DNA of 64,000 bases from Neobacillus cucumis (GTDB lineage: Bacteria > Bacillota > Bacilli > Bacillales_B > DSM-18226), in the NCBI RefSeq assembly GCF_016107705.1, contig NZ_JAEHGC010000010.1:62001-126000 (forward strand), read 5' to 3'. Under the pieces are notes generated by a model, which saw only the letters and a program-made list of their open reading frames with translations, was not told the origin of the DNA and ran no database searches. Numbering within the stretch: position 1 is the stretch's first letter; each line of letters starts with the position of its first letter. Both the position numbers and the translations under genes were made by a program. This document shows, piece by piece, positions 9,271 through 17,767 of the stretch.

Positions 9271-11310
9271 TTACGCTAAATGTAGTGTAGCTACAATCAA
9301 ATCTATGATTTTAATACCGATAAATGGTGCAACGATTCCGCCCAATCCATAAATAAAAAGGTTACGGGAAAGAAGTCTATTTGCACTCATCGCCCGATAT
9401 TTTGCCCCCTTCATCGCAATTGGGATGAGGAGCGGGATGATGATCGCATTAAAAATCAAAGCGGACAGAATCGCCGATTTTGGTGATGCCAGCCCCATGA
9501 TATTAAGAGCTTGCAACTGCGGAATCATCGTAATAAACAGCGCCGGAATGATCGCAAAATATTTGGCAATGTCGTTTGAAATCGAGAAGGTGGTTAATGC
9601 TCCCCGTGTTATCAGTAATTGCTTTCCAATTGCGATAACAGATAATAGTTTAGTAGGATCAGAGTCTAAATCAATCATATTGGCAGCTTCTTTTGCTGCC
9701 ATTGTTCCTGAATTCATCGCTAATCCTACATCAGCCTGTGCTAAAGCCGGAGCATCATTGGTTCCGTCACCGGTCATTGCAACCAATTTGCCTTCATCTT
9801 GTTCTTTTTTAATCGCAGCAATTTTATCTTCTGGTTTAGCTTCGGCAATAAAGTCATCAACGCCTGCTTCGGCAGCGATGGTCGCAGCGGTTAATGGGTT
9901 ATCCCCTGTACACATGATTGTCTTAATCCCCATGGAACGCAGTTCTGCAAAACGTTCCTTCAGCCCTGGTTTCACGGTATCTTTCAGATAGATAACCCCG
10001 TATATCGTCTTATCAATGGCAACAGCCAACGGGGTTCCCCCTGCCATGGCGATTTCATCGGCTTTCTTGTCAAGATCTACTGGAACTCTTCCACCTTGGG
10101 CAGCGATATATTTCTTGATGGCATCCACTGCGCCTTTTCGGATTTGCGTTCCGTTGCTCAGGTTTAAGCCAGACATCCGGGTTTCTGCTGTAAATTCAAT
10201 AATCTCTGCTCCTTCGTATTCCTTTTCATCCCAATTGACACCCTGCTTACGGGCTAACTCTACAACAGACCTTCCTTCAGGTGTTTCATCTTTTACGGAT
10301 GCTTTTAAAGAAGCTAAGGTAACTTCCTGTTCAGAAACATTTGCTACTGGTACAAACTCACTTGCCATCCTGTTTCCAAAAGTAATTGTTCCTGTTTTAT
10401 CAAGAATCATCGTATCGATATCACCAGCTGCTTCTACTGCTTTTCCAGACATCGCCAATACATTAAATTGAGTTACCCGGTTCATCCCTGCGATCCCAAT
10501 AGCTGAAAGCAATCCGCCAATCGTTGTTGGGATTAGACAAACAAGAAGAGCAATAAGTGTTGCCACATCTAAACGAACTTTTAAATAATCTGCAATCGGC
10601 ACCAACGTCATAATGACAAATAAGAAAATGAGTGTTAATACAGCCAAAAGCGTCGTTAAAGCAATTTCATTGGGTGTTTTTTGCCGGGAAGCACCTTCAA
10701 CCAAAGCAATCATTTTGTCCAGGAAGGATTCACCTGGATCCGTTACGATTTTAACGATGATATAATCCGATACAACCCTTGTTCCTCCTGTTACAGAAGA
10801 AAAGTCTCCACCCGCCTCTTTAATGACAGGGGCAGATTCACCTGTGATGGCAGATTCATCAATCGAAGCCAATCCCTCAATTATTTCCCCATCGGAAGGA
10901 ATCAATTCACCAGTATCGACTCGAACAATATCGCCTTTTCTTAATGAAGTAGATGGAAGCTTTTTATATGATCCATCTTTTTGCCGAACCTTCGCCATCG
11001 TTTCTGATTTCGTTTTCTTGAGCGTATCTGCCTGAGCTTTTCCTCGTCCTTCTGCTAGTGCTTCAGCAAAGTTGGCAAACAGGACTGTAAATAATAGGAT
11101 AAAAAATACCGCAATATTGTACCCACGACCTACTGTACTAACTGCAAAAATATCAGGTTTAATCGAAAGAATCAGAGTGATGAGTGTCCCCACTTCGACG
11201 ACAAACATAACGGGATTTTTAATCATCACGACTGGGTTTAATTTTTTAAATGAATCAATAATGGCTTGCAAGACCAAATCCTTTGATAGCGTTTTTGTTT
11301 GTATTGCCAT
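9271..11310 (-). CDS. kdpB: KdpB, catalytic P-type ATPase subunit
   Basis: P-type ATPase subunit that hydrolyses ATP to drive K+ import through KdpA. The 679 residues show the phosphorylation motif [10 protein letters not shown] (Asp about 304), the actuator loop TGES, and the hinge motif [17 protein letters not shown], with the transmembrane segments expected of the class. Length matches the family (about 680). The start is supported by AAGGGGG upstream. It lies between kdpA (15-nt gap) and kdpC. Confidence 0.98.
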   Translation of the reverse strand: MAIQTKTLSKDLVLQAIIDSFKKLNPVVMIKNPVMFVVEVGTLITLILSIKPDIFAVSTVGRGYNIAVFFILLFTVLFANFAEALAEGRGKAQADTLKKTKSETMAKVRQKDGSYKKLPSTSLRKGDIVRVDTGELIPSDGEIIEGLASIDESAITGESAPVIKEAGGDFSSVTGGTRVVSDYIIVKIVTDPGESFLDKMIALVEGASRQKTPNEIALTTLLAVLTLIFLFVIMTLVPIADYLKVRLDVATLIALLVCLIPTTIGGLLSAIGIAGMNRVTQFNVLAMSGKAVEAAGDIDTMILDKTGTITFGNRMASEFVPVANVSEQEVTLASLKASVKDETPEGRSVVELARKQGVNWDEKEYEGAEIIEFTAETRMSGLNLSNGTQIRKGAVDAIKKYIAAQGGRVPVDLDKKADEIAMAGGTPLAVAIDKTIYGVIYLKDTVKPGLKERFAELRSMGIKTIMCTGDNPLTAATIAAEAGVDDFIAEAKPEDKIAAIKKEQDEGKLVAMTGDGTNDAPALAQADVGLAMNSGTMAAKEAANMIDLDSDPTKLLSVIAIGKQLLITRGALTTFSISNDIAKYFAIIPALFITMIPQLQALNIMGLASPKSAILSALIFNAIIIPLLIPIAMKGAKYRAMSANRLLSRNLFIYGLGGIVAPFIGIKIIDLIVATLHLA

Positions 11311-11325
11311 AATCAGACATCCCCC

Positions 11326-13005
11326 TTAATGAAACATTCCTAAATGTTCGGCAATTGGACCTAATGCAAGTGCTGGGAAGAACGTTAAAGCACCAATGAC
11401 CAATATTATCACCACTAAGATCCCAGTGAATAATGGTGTATCGGTACGGAACGTTCCCGTAGTGGCTTCTACTATTTTCTTTGTAGCAAATGATCCGGCT
11501 ATTGCTAACATCGCAATGATTGAAATAAATCGACCTAGCAACATGACTATACCAATTGCAATATTATAAAAGTTAGTATTTGCTGTTAGACCGCCAAAAG
11601 CGGAACCATTGTTTGCAGCTCCTGATGTAAATGCGTATAAGACCTCTGTTACTCCATGATATCCCGAATTTAAAATAGATGAAATCGCTCCAGGTGTCAT
11701 CAAGGCGATTGCAGTTGGAACTAGAATAATAACCGGGTGTGTTAGTAGTGCAATCGATGCCAGTTTCACTTCTTTCGACTCAATTTTCTTTCCTAAAAAC
11801 TCTGGTGTACGCCCTACCATCAACCCGCAAATAAAGACGGTTAGAATGACATACAACAATCCGTTTAGCAATCCGACCCCTTTACCGCCAAACACGTTGT
11901 TTAACATCATTTCCCCTAGTGGAACAAGACCGCCAATCGGAGTTAAAGAATCGTGCATATTGTTAACAGATCCAGTTGTTGCTGCCGTCGTTACAGCTGT
12001 AAATAATGATGACTCTGAAATTCCAAAGCGAACTTCTTTTCCTTCCATATTCCCATGAACACCAAGGGCATTTAATGCTGGTGTACCTTGGTATTCAGCA
12101 AATAAGACGACTGATAGAAACAATAAAAACATAATTCCCATTGCTGCGAAAACGGACCAGCCTTGGCGTTTGTTTTTAATCATGACACCAAATGTATATA
12201 CCAATGCAGTAGGAAGCAGTAGCATACATAGAATTTCCATCAAGTTTGATAATGGAGTTGGATTTTCAAATGGATGTGCCGAATTGGTGCCAAAATATCC
12301 GCCGCCATTTGTTCCAAGATGTTTAATTGATTCTAGTGATGCAACTGGTCCTCTTGTAATGGTTTGTTTTACCCCTTCTAGAGTTGTTGCATTGGCTGCG
12401 CCATGCAATGTTTCAGGTACTCCTTGAAATACTAGGAATAATGCAACAATAAAAGACAATGGCAGGAAAACACGTGTAATGGAACGCACCAAGTCTACAT
12501 AAAAGTTTCCAAGATTATTTTGTTTCGCTACTAAACCACGAATAAAGGCAATGGCTACTGCAAATCCCGTGGCAGCCGATGTAAACATTGGAAAGGTAAT
12601 AGCAATCATTTGTGATAAGTACGAAAGTGATTTTTCCCCACTATAGGCTTGCCAGTTTGTATTTGTAATAAATGATGCTGCGGTATTAAACGCCAATGCT
12701 GGTGGCATATTACCGATCTTATCGGGATTTAACGGCAAAAACTTTTGTGTTCTAAATACGATATACATAAACATCATCATGATAAAGTTCGTGAGCAGCA
12801 TGGCAAAAACATATTTTTTCCAGCCCATCGGCTCTCTATCTTTGACTCCAATCATACGGTAAATGAACCGCTCTCCAGGTCCAAAAATCCGGTCCAAGCC
12901 TGTTTTTTCATAATCAAACACTTTTACAAGGTAGGCACCTACAGGTTTTACCAATAAGATGGCAATTACTAAGGTCACTACTATCTGCATTAATCCGTTT
13001 GTCAT
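11326..13005 (-). CDS. kdpA: KdpA, potassium-binding channel-like subunit
   Basis: Membrane subunit, related to SKT-type channels, that binds and translocates K+ in the KdpFABC complex. The 559 residues form about 10 transmembrane helices. Selectivity-filter-like segments are visible, including TNGGGYFGTNSAHPFENP in the middle and NNGSAFGG near residue 470. AGGAGGAGC lies just upstream of the ATG. It is the first large gene after kdpF and a small membrane ORF. Confidence 0.98.
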   Translation of the reverse strand: MTNGLMQIVVTLVIAILLVKPVGAYLVKVFDYEKTGLDRIFGPGERFIYRMIGVKDREPMGWKKYVFAMLLTNFIMMMFMYIVFRTQKFLPLNPDKIGNMPPALAFNTAASFITNTNWQAYSGEKSLSYLSQMIAITFPMFTSAATGFAVAIAFIRGLVAKQNNLGNFYVDLVRSITRVFLPLSFIVALFLVFQGVPETLHGAANATTLEGVKQTITRGPVASLESIKHLGTNGGGYFGTNSAHPFENPTPLSNLMEILCMLLLPTALVYTFGVMIKNKRQGWSVFAAMGIMFLLFLSVVLFAEYQGTPALNALGVHGNMEGKEVRFGISESSLFTAVTTAATTGSVNNMHDSLTPIGGLVPLGEMMLNNVFGGKGVGLLNGLLYVILTVFICGLMVGRTPEFLGKKIESKEVKLASIALLTHPVIILVPTAIALMTPGAISSILNSGYHGVTEVLYAFTSGAANNGSAFGGLTANTNFYNIAIGIVMLLGRFISIIAMLAIAGSFATKKIVEATTGTFRTDTPLFTGILVVIILVIGALTFFPALALGPIAEHLGMFH

Positions 13006-13046
13006 TTCGATGCTCCTCCTACATGTTCATCATTGTTAAATTCATC

Positions 13047-13124
13047 CTAAAACTTTTCAGGTTTAATTAAGACGTAGGTCAAATAAACAATTAAAGCTAC
13101 TCCAATGATTCCTGGTATAAGCAT
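13047..13124 (-). CDS. kdpF: KdpF, small stabilising subunit of the Kdp pump
   Basis: A 25-residue hydrophobic peptide (MLIPGIIGVALIVYLTYVLI then KPEKF): one transmembrane helix and a short basic tail, the form of KdpF, which stabilises KdpFABC. A GAGGAGG ribosome-binding site precedes the ATG, and it lies 41 nt upstream of kdpA, the usual position. It is easily missed because of its size. Confidence 0.85.
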   Translation of the reverse strand: MLIPGIIGVALIVYLTYVLIKPEKF

Positions 13125-13137
13125 ACCGATTTCCTCC

Positions 13138-13227
13138 TCATGCTTTTTCACTAAATAAAGTGAATCCCACAAAAATAGCAAAGGCTAAAACAAAAAGTAC
13201 AATTGATACAAAATCGTTGTTAAACAT
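13138..13227 (-). CDS. Second small membrane peptide upstream of kdpF
   Basis: A 29-residue frame beginning MFNNDFVSIVLFVLAFAIFV and ending FSEKA, with one predicted transmembrane helix. GGATGGAGG lies about 9 nt upstream of the ATG. Its stop codon (TGA) runs directly into the GAGGAGG Shine-Dalgarno of kdpF, an arrangement typical of translational coupling. It resembles KdpF in size and topology but not in sequence, having an acidic Asn/Asp N-terminus and no proline start. I know no described Kdp subunit like it. It could be a second F-like subunit or a leader peptide. Confidence 0.55.
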   Translation of the reverse strand: MFNNDFVSIVLFVLAFAIFVGFTLFSEKA

Positions 13228-13239
13228 ACCTAACCTCCA

Positions 13240-13440
13240 TCCTCATGTTTTCAACTGTTGAGTGCTTACGATTAATCAACCAGAGGAAATTCTCTTAGTC
13301 TGCTTACTTAAAATTCGGATTAAAGAGATACCATAGATCAAGAGATTTTTCCTATCCCCCCTATGGTTCAATCCTTGTCTTTGTATCTCAGTAAATTCAC
13401 CAAAATTCCTCCTCAAACTTATTCAGTGAATATCTTTGTT
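13240..13440 (-). promoter_or_regulatory. Structured kdp leader with weak c-di-AMP (ydaO-like) riboswitch resemblance
   Basis: The untranslated stretch ahead of the kdp reading frames is about 200 nt long and rich in pairing segments: GGATT/AATCC, ACCATAG/CTATGGT and GAGATAC/GTATCTC, the last two mutually exclusive. Read on the minus strand it has, in order, GGAGGAA, TTTTGGTGAAT, ATCTCTTTAATCCGAAT and AATCGTAAGC. These resemble the conserved blocks of the ydaO-yuaA riboswitch as I remember them. Several hallmark G runs are missing, so it is either a degenerate member or an unrelated regulated leader. Seen: the pairing; inferred: the ligand. Confidence 0.4.
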
Positions 13441-13518
13441 TAGTATTGAGTGACCTCTTTGGCATAGATAAATTCTACTTCCGTTTCGCGTAAAAATAGG
13501 GTAAAAATTTCGTGCAAA

Positions 13519-13540
13519 GGTGTAAAAAAAATATAAAAAT
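13519..13540 (-). promoter_or_regulatory. KdpE operator candidate upstream of the kdp operon
   Basis: On the minus strand, ATTTTTATATTTTTTTTACA followed by CC closely matches the KdpE-binding site of the Escherichia coli kdpFABC promoter as I recall it (ATTTTTATACTTTTTTTACA then CC). Two further TTTTTAC repeats follow, and a possible -35/-10 pair (TTTACG, 18 nt, TATCTA) lies just downstream, about 240 nt ahead of the first reading frame. KdpE is encoded in the same locus. Confidence 0.7.
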
Positions 13541-13758
13541 CCATCGATTATTCATCTATAAAAAGTGAAAATAGATAAATAATTAATGGATTTTATGACT
13601 CAAATGATGGAAAAAAGGGACTCAATGGTCAACCTATGTCCAAGCCAGTACCGTCTATCATCCTGCGCCAAGAAACTGGTCCAATATTCCTATTGCGTTC
13701 AATAACATGAAGGTGTAAATCGACAATAGTTACCCTGAGAACATGACAAATAATAAAA

Positions 13759-13779
13759 GCACGGAAAACTTTCCCGTGC
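13759..13779 (-). terminator. Terminator of the ABC exporter operon
   Basis: A 6-bp GC-rich stem (GCACGG/CCGTGC, 9-nt loop) is followed on the minus strand by TTTTATTA, 65 nt after the permease stop. The 13545-13758 interval to its left holds no gene I can support. Confidence 0.7.
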
Positions 13780-13843
13780 ATTTCCAAATATAAATTTTAA
13801 CTAGAAAGATTTAGTTGCCACAAGACACCAAACCGATGGTTAC

Positions 13844-14593
13844 TTACCCTAACTGGCGTTTAAATGCTTTACTTGCAAGGAAGTAAGCGATGACCATGAT
13901 GCCGACGCACCAGGCAAGTGCGATCCAGATATCGTTGCCAACAGACCCTTCATACAATAGGGCACGTATCGCATTCACGATTGAAGTCACGGGCTGGTTT
14001 TCAGCGAACGCACGGACAATTTTAGGCATGGTTTCGGTGGGGACAAAAGCTGAACTGATAAACGGCAGGAAAATCAGCGGGTACGAGTAGGCTGTCGCCC
14101 CTTCCATAGACCCCGCTCTCAATCCGGGAATGACCGCCAGCCATGTCAGCGCCAGCGTAAACAACCCGAGTATCCCAGCTACCGCGAGCCAATCCAGGAT
14201 ATCAGCGCTGGAACGGAAACCCATCAAGAGCGCGACGAGGATAACCACCACGACAGTAAGCGCATTGGAAACAAGTGAAGTTAACACGTGAGCCCACAAT
14301 ACCGATGAGCGCTTGATGGGCATGGTAATGAAACGCGCCATCAGCCCGCTCTTTACATCCGTAAACAGCCGCAAGGAAGTGTAAGCGACACCGGATGCGA
14401 TCGCCATCAGCAAGATTCCCGGCAATAAATAATTGACGTAGTTGTCCGTCCCTGTCTCTATGGCGCCGCCAAATACGTAGACAAACAGCAGCATCATCAT
14501 AATCGGCGTAATCGCCACCGTGATAATCGTATCCGGGCTGCGCATGATGTTGCGCATTAAACGACCTAGTAATACCCCTGTTTTGTTTTTCAT
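13844..14593 (-). CDS. ABC-2 type exporter permease (DrrB-like)
   Basis: Membrane subunit of a drug or antibiotic ABC exporter. The 249 residues form six hydrophobic segments with the ABC2_membrane pattern, including a conserved FLPFISSAFVPTETMP stretch before the last helix. The ATG directly abuts the stop codon of the ATPase gene, whose end carries its Shine-Dalgarno (AAAGGAGGAG). Base composition is clearly more GC-rich than the kdp genes, suggesting separate acquisition. The substrate is unknown. Co-location with a PadR regulator fits a drug-inducible exporter. Confidence 0.88.
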   Translation of the reverse strand: MKNKTGVLLGRLMRNIMRSPDTIITVAITPIMMMLLFVYVFGGAIETGTDNYVNYLLPGILLMAIASGVAYTSLRLFTDVKSGLMARFITMPIKRSSVLWAHVLTSLVSNALTVVVVILVALLMGFRSSADILDWLAVAGILGLFTLALTWLAVIPGLRAGSMEGATAYSYPLIFLPFISSAFVPTETMPKIVRAFAENQPVTSIVNAIRALLYEGSVGNDIWIALAWCVGIMVIAYFLASKAFKRQLG

Positions 14594-15355
14594 TTACATC
14601 TCCTCCTTTTTGCCGATGATCGCGAGGAAAATTTCCTCCAATGTCGGCTGCTTCTCGATATATTCCACTTTCGCTGGCGGGAACATCTCTTTGAGTTCGG
14701 TAAGGTTACCGGTCGTGATGATTTTTCCGCCATGCAGGATAGCGATACGGTCCGCCAGCTGTTCGGCTTCCTCCAGGTGCTGGGTCGTCAGCAAGATGGT
14801 CGTGCCGCCGCCAGCAAGCTCCTTGACTGTATCCCAGACTTCAATCCGCGCTTCGGGGTCAAGCCCTGTCGTCGGTTCGTCGAGAAAAATGACCGCTGGA
14901 GTCCCGATCAGGCTCATGGCAATGTCAAGCCGGCGCTTCATCCCGCCGGAATATTGGTCCGCCCGGCGGTTGGCCGCATCAGTCAGGCTGAATCTTGCAA
15001 GTAGATTGTCGGCGACTTGAGCGGGATTGGAAACTCCCCGCAACTTCGCGATCATCATCAGGTTTTCCCGCCCGGTGAGCATGCCGTCTAAAGCTGCGAA
15101 CTGCCCTGTCAGGCTGATACTCTGGCGAACATGATCCGGTTGACGCTGGACGTCAAAGCCGCAAATACCTACTTCGCCGCCATCGGGCTTCATCAACGTC
15201 GAAAGGATGTTGACCGTCGTCGTCTTGCCCGCTCCATTTGAGCCCAGCAGTGCGAAAATTTCGCCACGCCGCACCTCAAAATCCACCCCCTTTAAGACTT
15301 CCTTATCTTTAAAAGATTTTTTTAACCCTTTTACAGAAATCGCTGCATTGCTCAT
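14594..15355 (-). CDS. ABC exporter ATP-binding protein (DrrA-like)
   Basis: Cytoplasmic ATPase partner of the downstream permease. The 253 residues carry Walker A GSNGAGKTT (about 38-46), signature YSGGMKRR (about 138), Walker B VIFLDEPTTGLDP and an H-loop in TTQHLEEAEQL. The C-terminus has the DrrA-type extension (EKQPTLEEIFLAI). An AAGGAGG site lies 6-7 nt upstream of the ATG. It is GC-rich like its partner. The promoter region carries several ATTCAGT/ACTGAAT motifs also found upstream of the padR gene. Confidence 0.92.
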   Translation of the reverse strand: MSNAAISVKGLKKSFKDKEVLKGVDFEVRRGEIFALLGSNGAGKTTTVNILSTLMKPDGGEVGICGFDVQRQPDHVRQSISLTGQFAALDGMLTGRENLMMIAKLRGVSNPAQVADNLLARFSLTDAANRRADQYSGGMKRRLDIAMSLIGTPAVIFLDEPTTGLDPEARIEVWDTVKELAGGGTTILLTTQHLEEAEQLADRIAILHGGKIITTGNLTELKEMFPPAKVEYIEKQPTLEEIFLAIIGKKEEM

Positions 15356-15442
15356 CCTTTATTCCTCCTTAAATAGCGCAGCATGGCGCTAGGTTCCCTA
15401 TACATCTCTACTTAGTCTGACTGATATTCTGTATTACTTACT

Positions 15443-15506
15443 ACTGAATTAAAAATATAACTGAATAGTGAAGGTGACATATTACATTTGTAACCAGCTA
15501 TTCAGT
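15443..15506. promoter_or_regulatory. ATTCAGT-type inverted repeats upstream of the exporter (putative PadR operator)
   Basis: ACTGAATAG (15460-15468) and CTATTCAGT (15498-15506) form a perfect 9-bp inverted repeat 29 nt apart, with another ACTGAAT at 15443. Related words (TTACTGATATTCAG, TTCAGTACT) occur in the padR promoter around 16415-16465. The shared motif suggests one regulator acting on both promoters. PadR binding itself is inference. Confidence 0.45.
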
Positions 15507-15540
15507 AGGGATCATCTATTGAATTTACTTCTTTTTCCAA

Positions 15541-15672
15541 TCACTTCATGATACTCTGATTCAAATCATCACGATACTTGGCAACATAGGTTTTAGCGTT
15601 TGCCACAGTTTGTCGGCAAAGGAAGCCAAATCGTACCCAGTGGCAGTTTGCGCCGTTAGTGTCGATGTTAGG
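15541..15672 (-). pseudogene. Broken C-terminal fragment of a second DUF1048 protein
   Basis: On the minus strand a frame reading TGYDLASFADKL.., continued after a 1-nt frameshift by AKTYVAKYRDDLNQSIMK-stop, matches the C-terminus of the intact DUF1048 gene just upstream (..[12 protein letters not shown].. [13 protein letters not shown]). The start and N-terminal half are missing. It looks like a decayed tandem duplicate. Confidence 0.65.
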
Positions 15673-15696
15673 CTAAAATCCACTAGGATTTCTCTG

Positions 15697-16038
15697 TTAG
15701 CTACGACTAATGTTATCGTTCAACTTCTTGCGATACTTATCCTTCCAAGTTTGCTCATCCTTCACTAGTTCGTCGCAGAAAGCAGCCACGTCCTCGCCCG
15801 TAAGGTCAGTGACTTTCTTGCCTTCCGCTGCACCTTCCTCGAAAAGGTCGAGAATGCCGTTAAAGATACGGCTGCTGTCCTTCCAGTCGGTGGGACCACC
15901 ACCAGCAGTCCACATATATTTTTGCATAGCTTTGTAAGCGTTGCGGTACTCACTTGGAAGTGCCTTCGCACGTGCCTCCATCGCCCTCCATTCCCGCTTG
16001 TCATCCAGACTTCCGATAATTTTTTCAAAAAAATTCAT
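15697..16038 (-). CDS. DUF1048 domain protein
   Basis: A 113-residue soluble, largely helical protein of the DUF1048 family, whose genes are commonly paired with PadR-like regulators and ABC exporters; molecular function unknown. Visible family traits are the N-terminal [16 protein letters not shown], a central YMWTAGG and a C-terminal [10 protein letters not shown]. Its ATG overlaps the padR stop codon by 4 nt, so the two are coupled. A degraded second copy lies immediately downstream. Confidence 0.85.
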   Translation of the reverse strand: MNFFEKIIGSLDDKREWRAMEARAKALPSEYRNAYKAMQKYMWTAGGGPTDWKDSSRIFNGILDLFEEGAAEGKKVTDLTGEDVAAFCDELVKDEQTWKDKYRKKLNDNISRS

Positions 16039-16379
16039 TTTAGTTCTCTCCTTTTGATTTTATTAGTTTTGAGTTCGTTAATTTTACTTGAGACGAAATC
16101 CCATTTTCTCCAAAAAATTTCAAGTTGCTCTTGACCTGATGTGTTCAGTGTGTAAAATTTTCTCGGCGGTCCCATAGTGGATGGCTTTTTCTCGATGTCC
16201 ACCAGATTGTTTTTCTCAAGCCGCATGGTAATCGTATAAACTGTGCCTTCAACCACATCTGTGAAGCCAAGTTCTCGTAACTGTTGCGTGATCTCATAGC
16301 CGTAAGTTTCGCCACGGCTGATGATTTCAAGCACACACCCCTCAAGCACCCCTTTCAGCATTTCCGTGATATTTTCCAA
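16035..16379 (-). CDS. PadR-family transcriptional regulator
   Basis: A 114-residue winged-helix repressor of PadR type: [23 protein letters not shown] is the N-terminal helix pair and [17 protein letters not shown] the recognition helix and turn, followed by [17 protein letters not shown], the beta-wing. Regulators of this family usually repress neighbouring exporters and are released by the exporter's substrate. Here it precedes the DUF1048 gene (4-nt overlap) and the drrAB-like pair. The upstream region carries TTCAGT-type repeats that may be its operator. Confidence 0.9.
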   Translation of the reverse strand: MENITEMLKGVLEGCVLEIISRGETYGYEITQQLRELGFTDVVEGTVYTITMRLEKNNLVDIEKKPSTMGPPRKFYTLNTSGQEQLEIFWRKWDFVSSKINELKTNKIKRRELK

Positions 16380-16524
16380 TTTTTTACCTCCATTAATATT
16401 TTACTTATATTTTTTTCAGTACTCTGTAGCACAGGTATTTTGTGTTACTGATATTCAGCGATACTGACTACTAGTATATAGTATTACTAATTAGCTTCAA
16501 TTGTCAATAAAACTTTTGGTCAAA

Positions 16525-16544
16525 AAAGCCCGTTTTACGGCTTT
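16525..16544 (-). terminator. Short hairpin terminator
   Basis: AAAGCC/GGCTTT with an 8-nt loop; on the minus strand the arm continues into a six-T run. It lies between the padR promoter and repeat copy 2 and would stop minus-strand transcription coming from the recombinase. Confidence 0.5.
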
Positions 16545-16620
16545 AAAGGTGTTTTTATCAGATTTGACAGCTTAGACTTTAGCCGGTCGCGTAATTATTC
16601 TCAAGAAGATCTAAATAATT

Positions 16621-16818
16621 TAAAAATAACTGGTGAAGGGGTTGATAACCAGAATCTTGCTCATTTTGGTGGACTTGATTTACATGTTAAAATGACCAAA
16701 ATGATGATTAGTAATACAAACGGTCTCAACTCCGTAAAAAAAGCAGGCGACTATTTAGTTACAAACGCATTGAGTCGATTAATTTGATGCGCTTGTTATT
16801 TTAGGGATAGGCTTATCT
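16621..16818 (+). repeat. Diverged direct repeat, copy 2 (coding remnant plus hairpin)
   Basis: Partner of 1578-1772. Here the frame is open from the repeat start to a TGA: GEGVDNQNLAHFGGLDLH..., then ISNTNGLNSVKKAGDYLVTN and ALSRLI. The arrangement G[DE]Gx(N/D).. followed by VKxAxDY.T weakly recalls the last motif of Cof-type HAD phosphatases, so it may be the 3' end of a dead phosphatase gene. The hairpin arms ACAAACGCAT (16761) and ATGCGCTTGT (16787) correspond to the stem in copy 1, one arm differing in each copy. No start codon or promoter is visible, and the flanking sequences of the two copies are unrelated. Confidence 0.7.
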
Positions 16819-16921
16819 ATAAGTTTGCGAAGAAATTCACTTAAACTAAACTCTCCCCCGTTAGCTTAAGTACACTTTTTCACAAACTTATTCTTTATAT
16901 AAATTAAAAAAGGCACTATAA

Positions 16922-17550
16922 CTAGTGCCTACCTGCTTCATATTCCTTCATGATTTTATAAAATGAATTTTTCTTTAAATCCATTTTATTCATAAATTCA
17001 ACTGCCGTTATTTCGTTCTTTTTCCATGATTGATATTTAGTTTTTAAAATTGCTTTCTGTTTCTCATTCAATGAATCTAGGCTTGTTTTCGGTCTGCCTA
17101 GATGTTTGCCTTTTGCTTTGGCCGATTCAATTCCTTCTCGTTGCCTCCTATTAATATCCTCTCTTTCTTTTTCAGCAACGAACGAAAGAACCTGCAATAC
17201 TAAGTCAGAAACAAATGTACCCAAAGTATCCTTATGTTGTGTTGTATCCAGCAATGGCATATCAATTACTCTAATGTCAGCCTTTATTTCGGAGGTAATG
17301 ATTTCCCATTCTTTTTTAATCTCTTTAGAATTTCGGCCAAAACGGTCAATCGACTTTATATAAAGTAAGTCACCTTCACGTAAGCACTGTTTTAGTGCTT
17401 TGTACTGGGGGCGATTAAAATTTTTCCCGCTTTCCTTATCTATAAATATATCCCTTTCATTTATAGATAAGGAAAGCATTTCGTTAAGTTGACGATCAAT
17501 ATTTTGGTCTTTACTGCTTACTCGAATATACCGAATATTTTATTTTTCAT
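16922..17550 (-). pseudogene. Serine recombinase (resolvase/invertase) disrupted by a 1-nt frameshift
   Basis: From the ATG at 17550 (ribosome-binding site AAGGAGATA) the frame reads MKNKIFG, and then a missing T (GGTATATT where GGTTATATT is expected) shifts out of frame. The following frame reads YIRVSSKDQNIDRQLNEML and continues for about 200 residues to 16922. YxRVSS carries the catalytic serine, so the intact remainder starting at 17479 would lack it. The rest is typical: IDRFGRNSKEI, the long E helix region, REGIESAKAKGKHLGRP, and a C-terminal helix-turn-helix. It is a site-specific recombinase of the Tn3-resolvase/DNA-invertase group, now probably inactive, or hit by a base-call error. 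Confidence 0.8.
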
Positions 17551-17739
17551 GATGTAAGTATCTCCTTGATGCTATTCTGTATGATACTTAAATCATAACA
17601 AAATAGGTTATAAAGATATATAACCCTTTACAAACGTTTATAAATATTTTTTAGACCTTTTAAAACTAATAATTTATTAAAAAATTAAATAGTGTAATAG
17701 TGTTTATAATGGTATACCTTTTTAAACACTACAAAACAA

Positions 17740-17767
17740 AAAAACAGCAGGGCTTTCTGCTGTTTTT
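17740..17767. terminator. Bidirectional terminator
   Basis: AAAAACAGCAG and CTGCTGTTTTT form an 11-bp stem with a 6-nt loop and T tails on both strands. The surrounding 17560-18110 stretch is AT-rich and shows no gene I can support. Confidence 0.75.

Noticed and set aside
9425..10471. Long open frames antisense to kdpB
   Set aside because: They follow codon bias of the kdpB strand, lack ribosome-binding sites and have no recognisable protein features.
13545..13758. Possible small gene left of the exporter terminator
   Set aside because: Frames are short and interrupted; a few start-like ATGs have no ribosome-binding site.
15765..16028. 87-aa frame inside the DUF1048 gene
   Set aside because: Same-strand shadow of the intact DUF1048 gene; no ribosome-binding site and no separate function likely.
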